Shown: positions 23,929 to 30,572 of the stretch, in pieces
Numbering within the stretch: the first letter of the stretch is position 1
Layout of the letters: each line of letters begins with the position of its first letter
NCBI GenBank assembly: GCA_009929615.1
Contig: SAAB01000010.1
Span: 20,195 to 84,194, forward strand
Reading direction: 5' to 3'
DNA: 64,000 nt
Source: Clostridia bacterium
Lineage (GTDB): Bacteria; Bacillota; Clostridia; Lachnospirales; Lachnospiraceae
Notes under the pieces: model-generated
What the model saw: only the letters and a program-made list of their open reading frames with translations
What the model was told of the DNA's origin: nothing
Databases searched by the model: none
Program-made: the position numbers and the translations under genes

Positions 23929-25086
23929 TTAATCCTCCTGTTTTTTCCGTTTCGGAGGTCTTGGTCCCATAAATTCATAGAGATAGGTCTTTATCATACC
24001 ATTATAAATCTTTCGATTCTTATCGGCTTTTCTTCCAATGTATTTCTCAGCCTGGTCGTAGGATGTAAGCACAAAACATGACCATGCATCCAATCGGCTG
24101 TAAGCATCTCCAAGTTCTTTATATAAAGCCGGAAGGGCTTCCCTTTCCTCCAAACGTTCACCGTAAGGTGGATTCGTAATGACAAAACCGTATTTCTTAG
24201 GATGGCTCAACGCACTTACGGGACGCTGCTGCAAATGAATCAAATGGTCAACACCTGCATCTATGGCATTCTGTCTGGCACTCTTAATAACCTCGCCATC
24301 GATATCATAACCCTGAATATCCAGTTCCACATCATCTCTTATAGCGTCATTCGCCTCTGTGATGGCTTCATACCAGGCTTTCTTTGGAAGTATATTCGTC
24401 CAGGCTTCTGCCGTAAACTCCCGGTTCATCCCCGGTGCAATATTCGCTCCAATCATAGCCGCTTCAATCGGAAATGTACCACTGCCACAAAATGGATCGA
24501 CTAAAATTCTATCCTTGTTCCATGGAGATAAAAGCAAAATAGCTGCTGCAAGCGTTTCAGATACAGGTGCCTTGCTGATAAGCTTTCGATATCCACGCTT
24601 ATGTAAAGATTCACCTGATGTATCCAGCGCAATCGTTACTTCATCTTTAAAAATGAATACCCTCAGTGGATAAGCCGCACCATCTTCCTTAAACCAGTCC
24701 ACATGATAGCTCTGTTTCAATTTTTCAACAATCGCCTTCTTTACAATGGACTGTATATCTGAACTACTGAAAAGTTTACTCTTCGTCGTAGAGGCTTTTT
24801 TCACCCAGAACTTTCCATCAACCGGAAGATAATCCGCCCATGGAAGTGCTTTGGTCCGCTCAAACAATTCATCAAAGGTATAGGCTTTAAACCGTGCCAC
24901 ACTCAGCAGAACTCTCTCTGCCGTTCTTAAAAAAGCATTAGCTCTGGCAATGGCCGAGGCCTCTCCACGAAAGGTCACACGGCCATCCTCTACCCGAACA
25001 ATATCGTATCCTAAATTTATAATTTCTCTTTTTAAAACAGCCTCCATGCCAAAATGGCAAGGTGCTGTGAATTCGTACAGGGACAT
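23929..25086 (-). CDS. THUMP-domain class I methyltransferase, RlmL/YpsC-like (23S rRNA guanine-N2)
   Basis: SAM-dependent RNA methyltransferase of the COG0116 group. The E. coli relative RlmL makes m2G2445 in 23S rRNA. The 385-residue product has a ferredoxin-like and THUMP half (residues 1-155) and a Rossmann methyltransferase half. The SAM-binding motif is VDPFCGSGTFPIEAAMIG and the catalytic motif NPPYGERL (about residue 300). The acidic YDIDGEVIK sits between them. It ends with a basic tail, RPPKRKKQED. The ATG at 25086 has AAGGAGAG upstream, and a TTGCGG-N17-TATACT promoter is at 25115-25143. The protease gene starts 2 bases after its stop. Confidence 0.9.
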   Translation of the reverse strand: MSLYEFTAPCHFGMEAVLKREIINLGYDIVRVEDGRVTFRGEASAIARANAFLRTAERVLLSVARFKAYTFDELFERTKALPWADYLPVDGKFWVKKASTTKSKLFSSSDIQSIVKKAIVEKLKQSYHVDWFKEDGAAYPLRVFIFKDEVTIALDTSGESLHKRGYRKLISKAPVSETLAAAILLLSPWNKDRILVDPFCGSGTFPIEAAMIGANIAPGMNREFTAEAWTNILPKKAWYEAITEANDAIRDDVELDIQGYDIDGEVIKSARQNAIDAGVDHLIHLQQRPVSALSHPKKYGFVITNPPYGERLEEREALPALYKELGDAYSRLDAWSCFVLTSYDQAEKYIGRKADKNRKIYNGMIKTYLYEFMGPRPPKRKKQED

Positions 25087-25114
25087 AATTTCTCTCCTTT
25101 TCTAATCACTTCTT

Positions 25115-25143
25115 AGTATATACTGTTTCGCACAGTGCCGCAA
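25115..25143 (-). promoter_or_regulatory. promoter of the methyltransferase-protease-rdgB-yfcE operon
   Basis: TTGCGG (25138-25143) and TATACT (25115-25120), 17 bases apart on the minus strand. Confidence 0.55.
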
Positions 25144-25157
25144 GAAGATTTTGACAC

Positions 25158-25478
25158 TTATAGGTGCCTCGTTTCAAGGGAAATAACCGGTCCGCGGTAA
25201 GCCCCCATTCCACCGGCAATGCTCAAAATCCGGTACCCATCCCTGCTTAGTTTTCTTCCAAGCATCAGGCTGGCAGCCCCCCGTTCTCAGCACAAAATAA
25301 TATTTTCATATTCTTTAAGTACCGATGTATTTTCATCAAAACCTTCATAGGGCATTGAAATTGCCCCGGGAATATGTCCCCGGTCAAATTCATCTTTGTC
25401 ACGAATATCTATAACTACTGAGTTCCCCAGATTAATATACGTTAAAACATCTCTGGAAGATATAAAGTCTAAACTCAC
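25158..25478 (-). CDS. single-domain rhodanese with in-frame TGA at the catalytic cysteine (candidate selenoprotein)
   Basis: Rhodaneses carry sulfur on a catalytic Cys in a CxxGxxS loop. The GTG at 25478 follows a GAGGTGA site. The frame runs MSLDFISSRDVLTYINLG to NIILC (residue 63), then TGA (25287-25289), then ERGAASLMLGRKLSRDGYRI and IAGGMGAYRGPVI to a TAA at 25158: 106 codons in one frame. DIRDKDEFDRGHIPGAISMP is the normal N-terminal rhodanese signature. The TGA falls where the loop Cys belongs (x-ERGAAS fits CxxGxxS), and the motifs after it are undamaged. A hairpin at 25255-25276, loop 19-23 bases after the TGA, could be a bacterial SECIS. Sec insertion is inference; no sel gene is in the window. 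A point nonsense mutation in a normal rhodanese is the alternative. Conventional calling would give a 63-residue fragment. Confidence 0.6.
25255..25276 (-). promoter_or_regulatory. candidate bacterial SECIS hairpin
   Basis: On the minus strand CUGCCAGC pairs with GCUUGGAAG through CU/AG, CCA/UGG and GC/GC. A G.A mismatch and a bulged U interrupt the stem, which closes a CUGAU loop 19-23 bases after the TGA. A bulged U and a loop at this distance recall the E. coli fdhF element. The loop G is third rather than first or second, so the match is imperfect. Confidence 0.35.
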
Positions 25479-25536
25479 GCCTTCACCTCATTTCTACATA
25501 TTTTAATATATGCAGCTTTTTCAGATGAGGAATACG

Positions 25537-25562
25537 AAAAAAGGGCACCCTTTCGGATACCC
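25537..25562 (-). terminator. terminator of the Asn-rich small protein gene
   Basis: GGGTATCC / GGGTGCCC stem (two G-U pairs) closed by a GAAA tetraloop, followed on the minus strand by TTTTTT. Confidence 0.85.
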
Positions 25563-25582
25563 TCTTCCCTCTTACTCTCTAA

Positions 25583-25804
25583 CTATCTTTCACAGTTTCT
25601 GGAAGAATTTCTTTCAGATGTGTTCTGTGAAGTGTTGCGTTCATTGTTTCTGGACGCGTTCTGAGAACTATTCTGGGAGTTATTCTGAGAATTATTCTGA
25701 GAATTGTTCTGGGAATTGTTCTGAGAGTTATTCCTTGAATTGTTCTGCTCGTTGTTTCTGGTTGTTGAATTGTAATCGTTGTTCTGACTGTAATTGTTTG
25801 CCAT
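25583..25804 (-). CDS. Asn/Ser/Gln-rich low-complexity small protein
   Basis: A 73-residue protein built of repeated NNSQ units. It starts MANNYSQNNDYN, continues through about seven NNSQ repeats and ends SSRNCER. More than half of the residues are Asn, Ser or Gln, no Trp, Val, Leu, Ile, Phe, Gly or Pro is present, and there is one Cys near the end. It is clearly expressed as a unit: AAGGAGG lies 8 bases before the ATG, a promoter is present at 25826-25854 and a tetraloop terminator follows. The 12-bp DNA repeat unit probably expands and contracts. I do not recognise a function. Similar Asn-rich short proteins occur in spore formers, but a link to spores is only a guess. The other reading frames over this stretch lack a site. 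Confidence 0.75.
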   Translation of the reverse strand: MANNYSQNNDYNSTTRNNEQNNSRNNSQNNSQNNSQNNSQNNSQNSSQNASRNNERNTSQNTSERNSSRNCER

Positions 25805-25825
25805 AATAATGACCTCCTTAATAAG

Positions 25826-25854
25826 ATTACACTAGCTATTATGGCTTCAATCAA
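25826..25854 (-). promoter_or_regulatory. promoter of the Asn-rich small protein gene
   Basis: TTGATT (25849-25854) and TGTAAT (25826-25831) with a 17-base spacer. The leader would be only about 15 bases, beginning next to the AAGGAGG site. Confidence 0.45.
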
Positions 25855-25873
25855 AATTTTTATTCTAAAAAAA

Positions 25874-26443
25874 TCAATATTTATATTTACCAGTCAAAAC
25901 CACATTTCGAATATAGGACATGGTTCTTCTTTCACCATAGCGGCACAGCATTTTTAAAAGCCGCTCCAGCAGCTTCCGCGTGTCCGGATGCATAGTGATA
26001 TACTGTTTGTTCATATTATAATAATTCCATGCATGACAGTCTGTATAATCATTTTTATGATAAATCTTTGCTGCTGCAACCCTGTCCAAAAACATCTCTA
26101 TTACATATTTCACGGGCATCTTCGCACCCTGCAAACCATCTTCTCTGTTTGGTGCCAAATCAATCCAGTATTCAAAGTGATGCTTATTTCTTCCTTTATG
26201 ATGAAGCCAGGCTTTCGAGTAACCTCGAAACTCTTTTTCTGCCGCGTTTGGACTCCGTGTTCCCTGAAAGAAATAGACGCCGGTACGAAATTCTTCCGGT
26301 GTATATTTTGACAAATCATGAAGCAGGCCCTGTTTATAAAGACCTACCTTAAAACATTCATCCATCACTGCTATTTTATGGGTCGTGATAGTCTTTAAAT
26401 GACCCCAGCCATTTTTTAATAATCGTTTCTTTTCAGCATTCAT
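25874..26443 (-). CDS. DUF5662 family protein (HD-like)
   Basis: A 189-residue cytoplasmic protein recognised as DUF5662 by its pattern of histidines: TITTHKIAVMDECF, LLHDLSKYTPEEF, WLHHKGRNKHHFEYW and YHKNDYTDCHAW. The HD-like spacing of HD, HH and distal D/H residues suggests metal binding, but no reaction is known for the family. It starts at the ATG at 26443, with GGAGG 12 bases upstream and GAGAG closer. It lies between the terminated iron operon and the Asn-rich gene, and I see no promoter of its own, so low-level readthrough or a weak promoter must serve it. Length is usual for the family. Confidence 0.82.
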   Translation of the reverse strand: MNAEKKRLLKNGWGHLKTITTHKIAVMDECFKVGLYKQGLLHDLSKYTPEEFRTGVYFFQGTRSPNAAEKEFRGYSKAWLHHKGRNKHHFEYWIDLAPNREDGLQGAKMPVKYVIEMFLDRVAAAKIYHKNDYTDCHAWNYYNMNKQYITMHPDTRKLLERLLKMLCRYGERRTMSYIRNVVLTGKYKY

Positions 26444-26477
26444 CTCTCTTTTATGCCTCCTGCTGTTTTATAAATCG

Positions 26478-26513
26478 AAAAAAGAGTGTTAACGTTTTTC
26501 TCCATTAACACTC
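26478..26513 (-). terminator. terminator of the feo operon
   Basis: GAGTGTTAA / TTAACACTC perfect 9-bp stem with a 12-base loop, then TTTTTTC on the minus strand, just after the short Fur gene. Confidence 0.9.
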
Positions 26514-26530
26514 TCATATAATACCCTAAT

Positions 26531-26791
26531 TTATGCGGAAATACAACTGTAATTGTCATTGACCACATAGCCCTGAATTCGCTGAATGGCTCCTATTTCT
26601 TCCAAAGTCAGCAACATTCGATAGACAGTAGCCTGACCGATTGCCGGATCTTTTTTTGAAATTTCATAATAAATTTCTTTAAAATCCCCAGTTCTTTTGG
26701 CTGCAATCACATCAACCATAATCTTCCTCTGTTTGGTAATCCGCTTTCCGCGATTCCTTAATTCCTGAATCATATCTTCCGAACTCCACAT
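26531..26791 (-). CDS. short Fur-family regulator (DNA-binding domain only)
   Basis: An 86-residue protein matching only the N-terminal winged helix of Fur/PerR regulators: MIQELRNRGKRITKQRKIMV, then DPAIGQATVYRMLLTLEEIG with the recognition helix, then QGYVVNDNYSCISA. Fur proteins are normally about 140-150 residues. The C-terminal dimerisation and metal-binding domain, with its HHH and CxxC motifs, is absent. The TAA stop is followed at once by a good terminator, so the short form looks settled rather than freshly broken. The ATG at 26791 has AAGGAG upstream. It is last in the feoA-feoA-feoB operon, which points to iron. How it would sense metal is unclear. Confidence 0.85.
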   Translation of the reverse strand: MWSSEDMIQELRNRGKRITKQRKIMVDVIAAKRTGDFKEIYYEISKKDPAIGQATVYRMLLTLEEIGAIQRIQGYVVNDNYSCISA

Positions 26792-26814
26792 AGGTTCCAA
26801 TCTCCTTTTCAGTA

Positions 26815-26943
26815 TCAATGACAGCCTTTGCAGGTGCCACAATTTCCGTTACAGCCTTTACCGGCCTTCTTATTTCTATAAATACTTCGTGCCGCCATAC
26901 CGGCAATAACAATTACCGCGGCCCCAACTAAAATTGTTCCCAT
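26815..26943 (-). CDS. FeoB-associated Cys-rich membrane protein
   Basis: A 42-residue protein. It has an N-terminal membrane helix (MGTILVGAAVIVIAGMAARS), a basic stretch and a C-terminal CNGNCGTCKGCH cluster with four cysteines and a terminal His, which could bind ferrous iron. This is the arrangement of the small Cys-rich proteins found after feoB in many Firmicutes. The ATG at 26943 follows AAAGGAG and lies 20 bases after feoB. The short Fur gene begins 23 bases after its stop. Probably helps FeoB at the membrane, by analogy with FeoC-like partners (inference). Confidence 0.88.
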   Translation of the reverse strand: MGTILVGAAVIVIAGMAARSIYRNKKAGKGCNGNCGTCKGCH

Positions 26944-26964
26944 AGCACACTGCTCCTTTCGCAA

Positions 26965-29148
26965 TCAGGCTTTTGCACCTGCTGCTTTCTTTACATTAAT
27001 TTCAAGTTTTCCACTCTCTTTATAAGGGCGGAACAACAGATAAATGAATCCAACAATGAGAAGTAATGCAATAACCGTTCCTGCGCCAAAGACACCACCG
27101 GAAATCCATGTTCCAATCTGGAAGATACATAAGGAAGCCGCATAAGCAAGTATCGTCTGATAGCCGATAGCAAACCAGGTCCATTTTGCACTGTTCATTT
27201 CTCGTTTAATCGCACCAATCGCTGCAAAGCAAGGTGCACACAGGAGATTAAATACAAGGAAGGAATAAGCTGCAACCGCTGTCATGCTGCTTGCGAGCAT
27301 GCTCCAGATTTCTGTTCCTTCTTCCGCAACCTCTGCATAGCCAAATAAAATACCAAATGTTCCGACAACATTTTCTTTCGCAATCAAGCCCGTAATAGCT
27401 GCAACGGCCATCTTCCAGTCTCCCCAGCCAAGTGGTGCGAAGATTGGTGCCACAATACCGCCAAGCATTGCCAGAACACTACTGTCTAACTGTTCTGCCT
27501 CTAACATTCCAAAGCTTCCATCAACCCATCCAAAGTTCATCATAAACCAGAGAACAATTGTTGATAAAAGAATGATTGTACCTGCTTTTTTAATAAAGGA
27601 CCAGCCGCGTTCCCACATGCTTCGAAGAACATTGCTCACTGTAGGCATATGATATGCCGGAAGTTCCATTACAAATGGTGCCGGATCGCCTGCAAACATC
27701 TTGGTCTTTTTCAAAATGATACCAGAGAAAACAATTGCTGCAACGCCAACAAAATAAGCACTTGTTGAAACTAGCGCAGAGCCATTAAAAAAAGCTCCTG
27801 CAATCAATGCAATAATCGGAAGTTTCGCACTGCATGGTACGAAAGTTGTCGTCATAATTGTCATCTTACGGTCTCTGTCGTTCTCGATGGTTCGGGATGC
27901 CATAACACCCGGTACACCACAGCCGCTTCCGATAAGCATTGGAATAAAGGATTTTCCAGACAATCCAAACTTACGGAAAATACGGTCCATAATAAAGGCT
28001 ACACGTGCCATATATCCACAAGCTTCTAAAAAGGCCAGGAATATAAAGAGGATGAGTATCTGTGGTACAAAACCTAAAACTGCACCAACTCCGGCAACAA
28101 TACCATCCAGGATAAGACTCTGAAGCCAGCCTGCAACGCCAATAGAAACCAACGCATTTTCAACGAGTACCGGGATTCCGGGAACATTCAATCCAAAAAG
28201 GCTCCAGCCTTCGCCGAATACACCATCATTTGCCCAATCTGTTGCCCATGTTCCAACAGTTGTTACAGATACATAGTACACAAGCCACATAACTGCAACG
28301 AAAATAGGAAGGGCAAGCCAGCGGTTTGTTACAATGCGGTCAATTTTATCAGAAATGGTTGTGCCAGCCTTTTTAGCACGTTTGTAGCTGTCACCAATAA
28401 CAGAAGAAATATAGGAATAACGCTCATTCGTAATAATGCTTTCTGAATCATCATCCTCGGCTTCTTCTGCCTTTTTAATGATAGCTTTTACATCCGGAAC
28501 GCTTTGCATATTATCGGAAATCTTATCATCTCTCTCAAATAATTTAATGGCATAGAAGCGCTTCTGGGCTTCCGGAATGTCCGAGCCAATCTGCTCCTGA
28601 ATAGAATCGAGAACACGCTCAACTTCCGGTGCAAATTTATGTACAGGAACTCCGGCTTTCGCACTTGCACAGCCAATCGCCTTTTCAGCTGCCTTCATAA
28701 TCCCTCTGCCCTTTAACGCAGAAATCTCAACAACTTCACAACCCAAATCCTTGCTCAGCTGATTAATGTCAATCTTGTCACCATTTTTTTCAACAATATC
28801 CATCATATTGACAGCCATAACCACCGGAATGCCAAGTTCCATAAGCTGTGTTGACAAATACAGATTTCGTTCCAGGTTTGTTCCGTCTACAATATTTAAA
28901 ATAGCATCCGGACGTTCTGTGATTAAGTAATTTCTTGCAACAACTTCCTCTAATGTATAAGGTGACAGGGAATAGATTCCCGGAAGGTCCATGATAATAA
29001 CATCTTTATGACCTTTCAACTTTCCTTCTTTTTTTTCTACCGTAACGCCCGGCCAGTTTCCGACAAACTGATTGGAACCGGTCAAACCATTGAACAACGT
29101 TGTTTTACCACTGTTGGGATTTCCCGCAAGTGCAATCTTTATCGACAT
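26965..29148 (-). CDS. feoB: ferrous iron transporter FeoB
   Basis: Main membrane protein for Fe(II) uptake under anaerobic conditions. The 727-residue product has an N-terminal G domain with G1 GNPNSGKTTLFN, G2/switch region GNWPGVTVEKKEG, G3 DLPGIYSLSP and G4 NMMD. A helical GDI region follows, then about eight to ten membrane helices with Gate motifs, including the Cys/Gly-rich IGSGCGVPGVMASR and PCSAKLPIIALIAG. The length is usual. I choose the ATG at 29148; AGGAGG lies 10 bases upstream, while a TTG six bases earlier is also possible. It is downstream of two feoA genes, and a copy of the operator box lies at 29180-29197, so it may have an additional regulated start. Confidence 0.96.
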   Translation of the reverse strand: MSIKIALAGNPNSGKTTLFNGLTGSNQFVGNWPGVTVEKKEGKLKGHKDVIIMDLPGIYSLSPYTLEEVVARNYLITERPDAILNIVDGTNLERNLYLSTQLMELGIPVVMAVNMMDIVEKNGDKIDINQLSKDLGCEVVEISALKGRGIMKAAEKAIGCASAKAGVPVHKFAPEVERVLDSIQEQIGSDIPEAQKRFYAIKLFERDDKISDNMQSVPDVKAIIKKAEEAEDDDSESIITNERYSYISSVIGDSYKRAKKAGTTISDKIDRIVTNRWLALPIFVAVMWLVYYVSVTTVGTWATDWANDGVFGEGWSLFGLNVPGIPVLVENALVSIGVAGWLQSLILDGIVAGVGAVLGFVPQILILFIFLAFLEACGYMARVAFIMDRIFRKFGLSGKSFIPMLIGSGCGVPGVMASRTIENDRDRKMTIMTTTFVPCSAKLPIIALIAGAFFNGSALVSTSAYFVGVAAIVFSGIILKKTKMFAGDPAPFVMELPAYHMPTVSNVLRSMWERGWSFIKKAGTIILLSTIVLWFMMNFGWVDGSFGMLEAEQLDSSVLAMLGGIVAPIFAPLGWGDWKMAVAAITGLIAKENVVGTFGILFGYAEVAEEGTEIWSMLASSMTAVAAYSFLVFNLLCAPCFAAIGAIKREMNSAKWTWFAIGYQTILAYAASLCIFQIGTWISGGVFGAGTVIALLLIVGFIYLLFRPYKESGKLEINVKKAAGAKA

Positions 29149-29179
29149 ATCCAAACATCCTCCTTTTATTCCCTCATTT

Positions 29180-29197
29180 GATTAGTTTTATCTAACC
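29180..29197. promoter_or_regulatory. iron-box-like inverted repeat upstream of feoB
   Basis: GATTAG-N6-CTAACC, the same 18-bp pattern as at 29685, 29713 and 31652. It lies between feoA and feoB. No clear -35/-10 pair accompanies it. Confidence 0.5.
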
Positions 29198-29218
29198 ACT
29201 GTCTTTTAAAAAAAGTAC

Positions 29219-29440
29219 TTACTGTACTTCTATCATCTGTGCATCTGCTTTTCTAAGAGATAATTCATAACCTCTGACGGTAACTTCCACAGGATCTCCC
29301 AATGGTGCCACCTTGCGGACAAACACTTCCGTTCCCTTTGTAATACCCATATCCATAATGCGACGCTTTACAGCACCTTCACCGTGGAGTTTTACAACGG
29401 ATACTTTCTGACCGCATTTCACTTCTTTTAATGTCTGCAT
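29219..29440 (-). CDS. feoA: FeoA domain protein (first of two; proximal to feoB)
   Basis: A 73-residue SH3-like protein that supports FeoB-mediated Fe(II) uptake, probably by contacting FeoB in the cytoplasm. The product has the FeoA core: VSVVKLHGEGAVKRRIMDMG, then GITKGTEVFVRKVAPLGDP and VTVRGYELSLRKADAQMIEV, all typical. The ATG at 29440 has AGGAGG upstream. It follows the second FeoA gene by 16 bases and precedes feoB by 70 bases. Tandem feoA copies are common in Clostridia and may form a heteromer with FeoB. Confidence 0.95.
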   Translation of the reverse strand: MQTLKEVKCGQKVSVVKLHGEGAVKRRIMDMGITKGTEVFVRKVAPLGDPVEVTVRGYELSLRKADAQMIEVQ

Positions 29441-29456
29441 CCTTATTCCTCCTGAA

Positions 29457-29672
29457 CTAAATCATTATTTTATTAGCCATTTCCTTGCTGACAGCAACTC
29501 TGGCTCCTTTTACATTAACAATCAAATTTCCACTCATCTCAGAAACAACTGAAACCTGAGACCCCACAACAAATCCCAGACTTTCCAAAAATCGACGAAC
29601 TTCATCCTTTCCACCGATTCGTTTAATTGCATTTATTTCTCCTGTTCTGGCCATTGATAAAGGCATCATCAT
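29457..29672 (-). CDS. feoA: FeoA domain protein (promoter-proximal copy)
   Basis: A 71-residue FeoA homologue, more divergent than its neighbour. It contains IKRIGGKDEVRRFLESLGF, VGSQVSVVSEMSGNLIVNVK and GARVAVSKEMANKIMI. It is the first gene after the feo promoter and its two operator boxes. Three ATG codons stand in a row at 29664-29672 behind AAAGGGG; the exact start among them cannot be decided, and the second or third has the better spacing. It supports ferrous iron uptake with FeoB by family analogy. Confidence 0.92.
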   Translation of the reverse strand: MMMPLSMARTGEINAIKRIGGKDEVRRFLESLGFVVGSQVSVVSEMSGNLIVNVKGARVAVSKEMANKIMI

Positions 29673-29684
29673 TTCCCCTTTCTG

Positions 29685-29702
29685 AGTTAGTAACTTCTAA
29701 CC
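29685..29702. promoter_or_regulatory. operator box downstream of the feo promoter
   Basis: AGTTAG-N6-CTAACC, lying about 10 to 27 bases past the feo -10 and so covering the start of transcription and early leader. It is one mismatch from the perfect box at 31652. Confidence 0.55.
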
Positions 29703-29711
29703 TCGTTAATA

Positions 29712-29740
29712 AGATTAGCACCAACTAACCACGATGTCAA
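29712..29740 (-). promoter_or_regulatory. feo promoter with an operator overlapping its spacer and -10
   Basis: TTGACA (29735-29740) and TAATCT (29712-29717) are 17 bases apart. An inverted repeat GATTAG-N6-CTAACC at 29713-29730 fills the spacer and overlaps the -10, so a bound protein would exclude RNA polymerase. With the box at 29685 it makes a tandem operator. Confidence 0.7.
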
Positions 29741-29767
29741 GGGTTTTTGAGAATAATTTTCCAACAA

Positions 29768-29796
29768 TTGTTTTTCTTTTGCTTCTATGTTATACT
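29768..29796 (+). promoter_or_regulatory. promoter of the DtxR/MntR-type regulator
   Basis: TTGTTT (29768-29773) and TATACT (29791-29796), 17 bases apart, about 30 bases before the GTG start. It is divergent from the feo promoter, 28 bases away. Confidence 0.5.
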
Positions 29797-29828
29797 GTAT
29801 TCAATATTTTTTGACAGGGGGAATACGC

Positions 29829-30212
29829 GTGAAAATACAGGAATCTGCCGAAAATTACCTTGAAACGATTCTCGTTCTCAGCCAGTGCCAGCCTCAGGTA
29901 CGTTCCATTGATATCGCTGCCGAATTAGGTTTTTCCAAACCTAGTGTCAGCGTCGCTATGAAGAACTTGCGTGAGAATGGATATATTATTGTCGATGAAC
30001 ATGGACACATTACATTAACCGAGAGCGGTCTCCGGATTGCTGAAACGATTTATGAACGCCACACCTTATTATCCAGCTGGCTGGAGTTTCTTGGTGTTGA
30101 TAAAGAAATCGCCGCACAGGATGCCTGCCGTCTCGAACATGTAGTCAGTGCAGAAAGTTTTCAGGCGATTAAAGCACACGTACAGGCGAATAAAGAATTA
30201 CCAAAAAAATAA
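29829..30212 (+). CDS. DtxR/MntR-family metal-dependent repressor
   Basis: A 127-residue regulator: winged helix (residues about 1-65: SAENYLETILVLSQ, VRSIDIAAELGFSKPSVSVA, MKNLRENGYIIVDEHGHITL) and a dimerisation and metal-binding domain (IAETIYERHTLLSSWLEFLG, ACRLEHVVSAESFQAI). The E/H-rich ExxH and CRLEH motifs are the metal ligands in this family. There is no SH3-like third domain, so it is of MntR rather than DtxR length. The GTG at 29829 has GGGGG seven bases upstream. A longer frame to an ATG at 29787 lies within the promoter. It is divergent from the feo operon, whose promoter carries boxes with DtxR-like half sites, so it probably represses feo with ferrous iron as co-repressor (inference). 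Confidence 0.9.
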   Translation: MKIQESAENYLETILVLSQCQPQVRSIDIAAELGFSKPSVSVAMKNLRENGYIIVDEHGHITLTESGLRIAETIYERHTLLSSWLEFLGVDKEIAAQDACRLEHVVSAESFQAIKAHVQANKELPKK

Positions 30213-30228
30213 TATCAGAAACAGCACA

Positions 30229-30258
30229 AAAAGGGCGACCAGCATTGGCCGCCCTTAA
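30229..30258. terminator. bidirectional terminator between the regulator and the DUF2325 gene
   Basis: AAGGGCG / CGCCCTT stem with flanking A and T tracts between convergent genes. Confidence 0.75.
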
Positions 30259-30276
30259 TTTATTGGGAAATCATTT

Positions 30277-30555
30277 TCATCCTACATTTTCAAGAATGTC
30301 TGTCAGTGCATTACTGCTGCTGGTATGACATCTTATAACCTGGGCACTGCTCCGTTTAGCTTCTTCCACAGCACACTTCACCATCTTATGGGACACCGTA
30401 CTTGTAAACAGAATGAACAAATCCGGGCTTCCCATCTGTTTATTCAAATCTGCAGACATATGTGTGAATACCTTCGCCTTATGGTTATAATTCTTGCATA
30501 TTTTCTTATATTGGGTGACCATCCGGTCATGTCCGCCTACAATTACGATACTCAT
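30277..30555 (-). CDS. DUF2325 domain protein
   Basis: A 92-residue protein matching DUF2325 through its start MSIVIVGGHDRMVTQYKKIC, the middle segment DLFILFTSTVSHKMVKCAVE and the end CHTSSSNALTDIL. The fold is Rossmann-like and the conserved GGH and two Cys/His positions could bind metal, but no activity is established. It is last in an operon with flavodoxin and a DUF3793 protein under the iron-box promoter at 31652. A role in iron or redox metabolism is therefore inferred from context only. The ATG at 30555 is 17 bases after the flavodoxin stop. Confidence 0.85.
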   Translation of the reverse strand: MSIVIVGGHDRMVTQYKKICKNYNHKAKVFTHMSADLNKQMGSPDLFILFTSTVSHKMVKCAVEEAKRSSAQVIRCHTSSSNALTDILENVG

Positions 30556-30572
30556 AACTCATACACCTGCCT

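Noticed and set aside
25630..25790. CRISPR-like array in the repeated region
   Set aside because: Repeats are 12 bp, contiguous and coding, without unique spacers.
25579..25854. A 91-codon minus-strand frame over the Asn-rich gene, rich in Arg, Thr and Ile
   Set aside because: It reads the same repeats in another frame, has no ribosome site, and its composition follows from the repeat. The 73-codon frame has AAGGAGG, a promoter and a terminator.
26531..26791. Short Fur as a freshly broken pseudogene or another TGA-read-through case
   Set aside because: The stop is TAA, the sequence after it does not continue the Fur fold, and a terminator follows at once.
26712..26912. A 66-codon minus-strand frame between feoB and the short Fur
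   Set aside because: It overlaps the 42-residue Cys-rich protein and the Fur start in another frame and has no ribosome site. The Cys-rich protein has AAAGGAG and a recognised family pattern.
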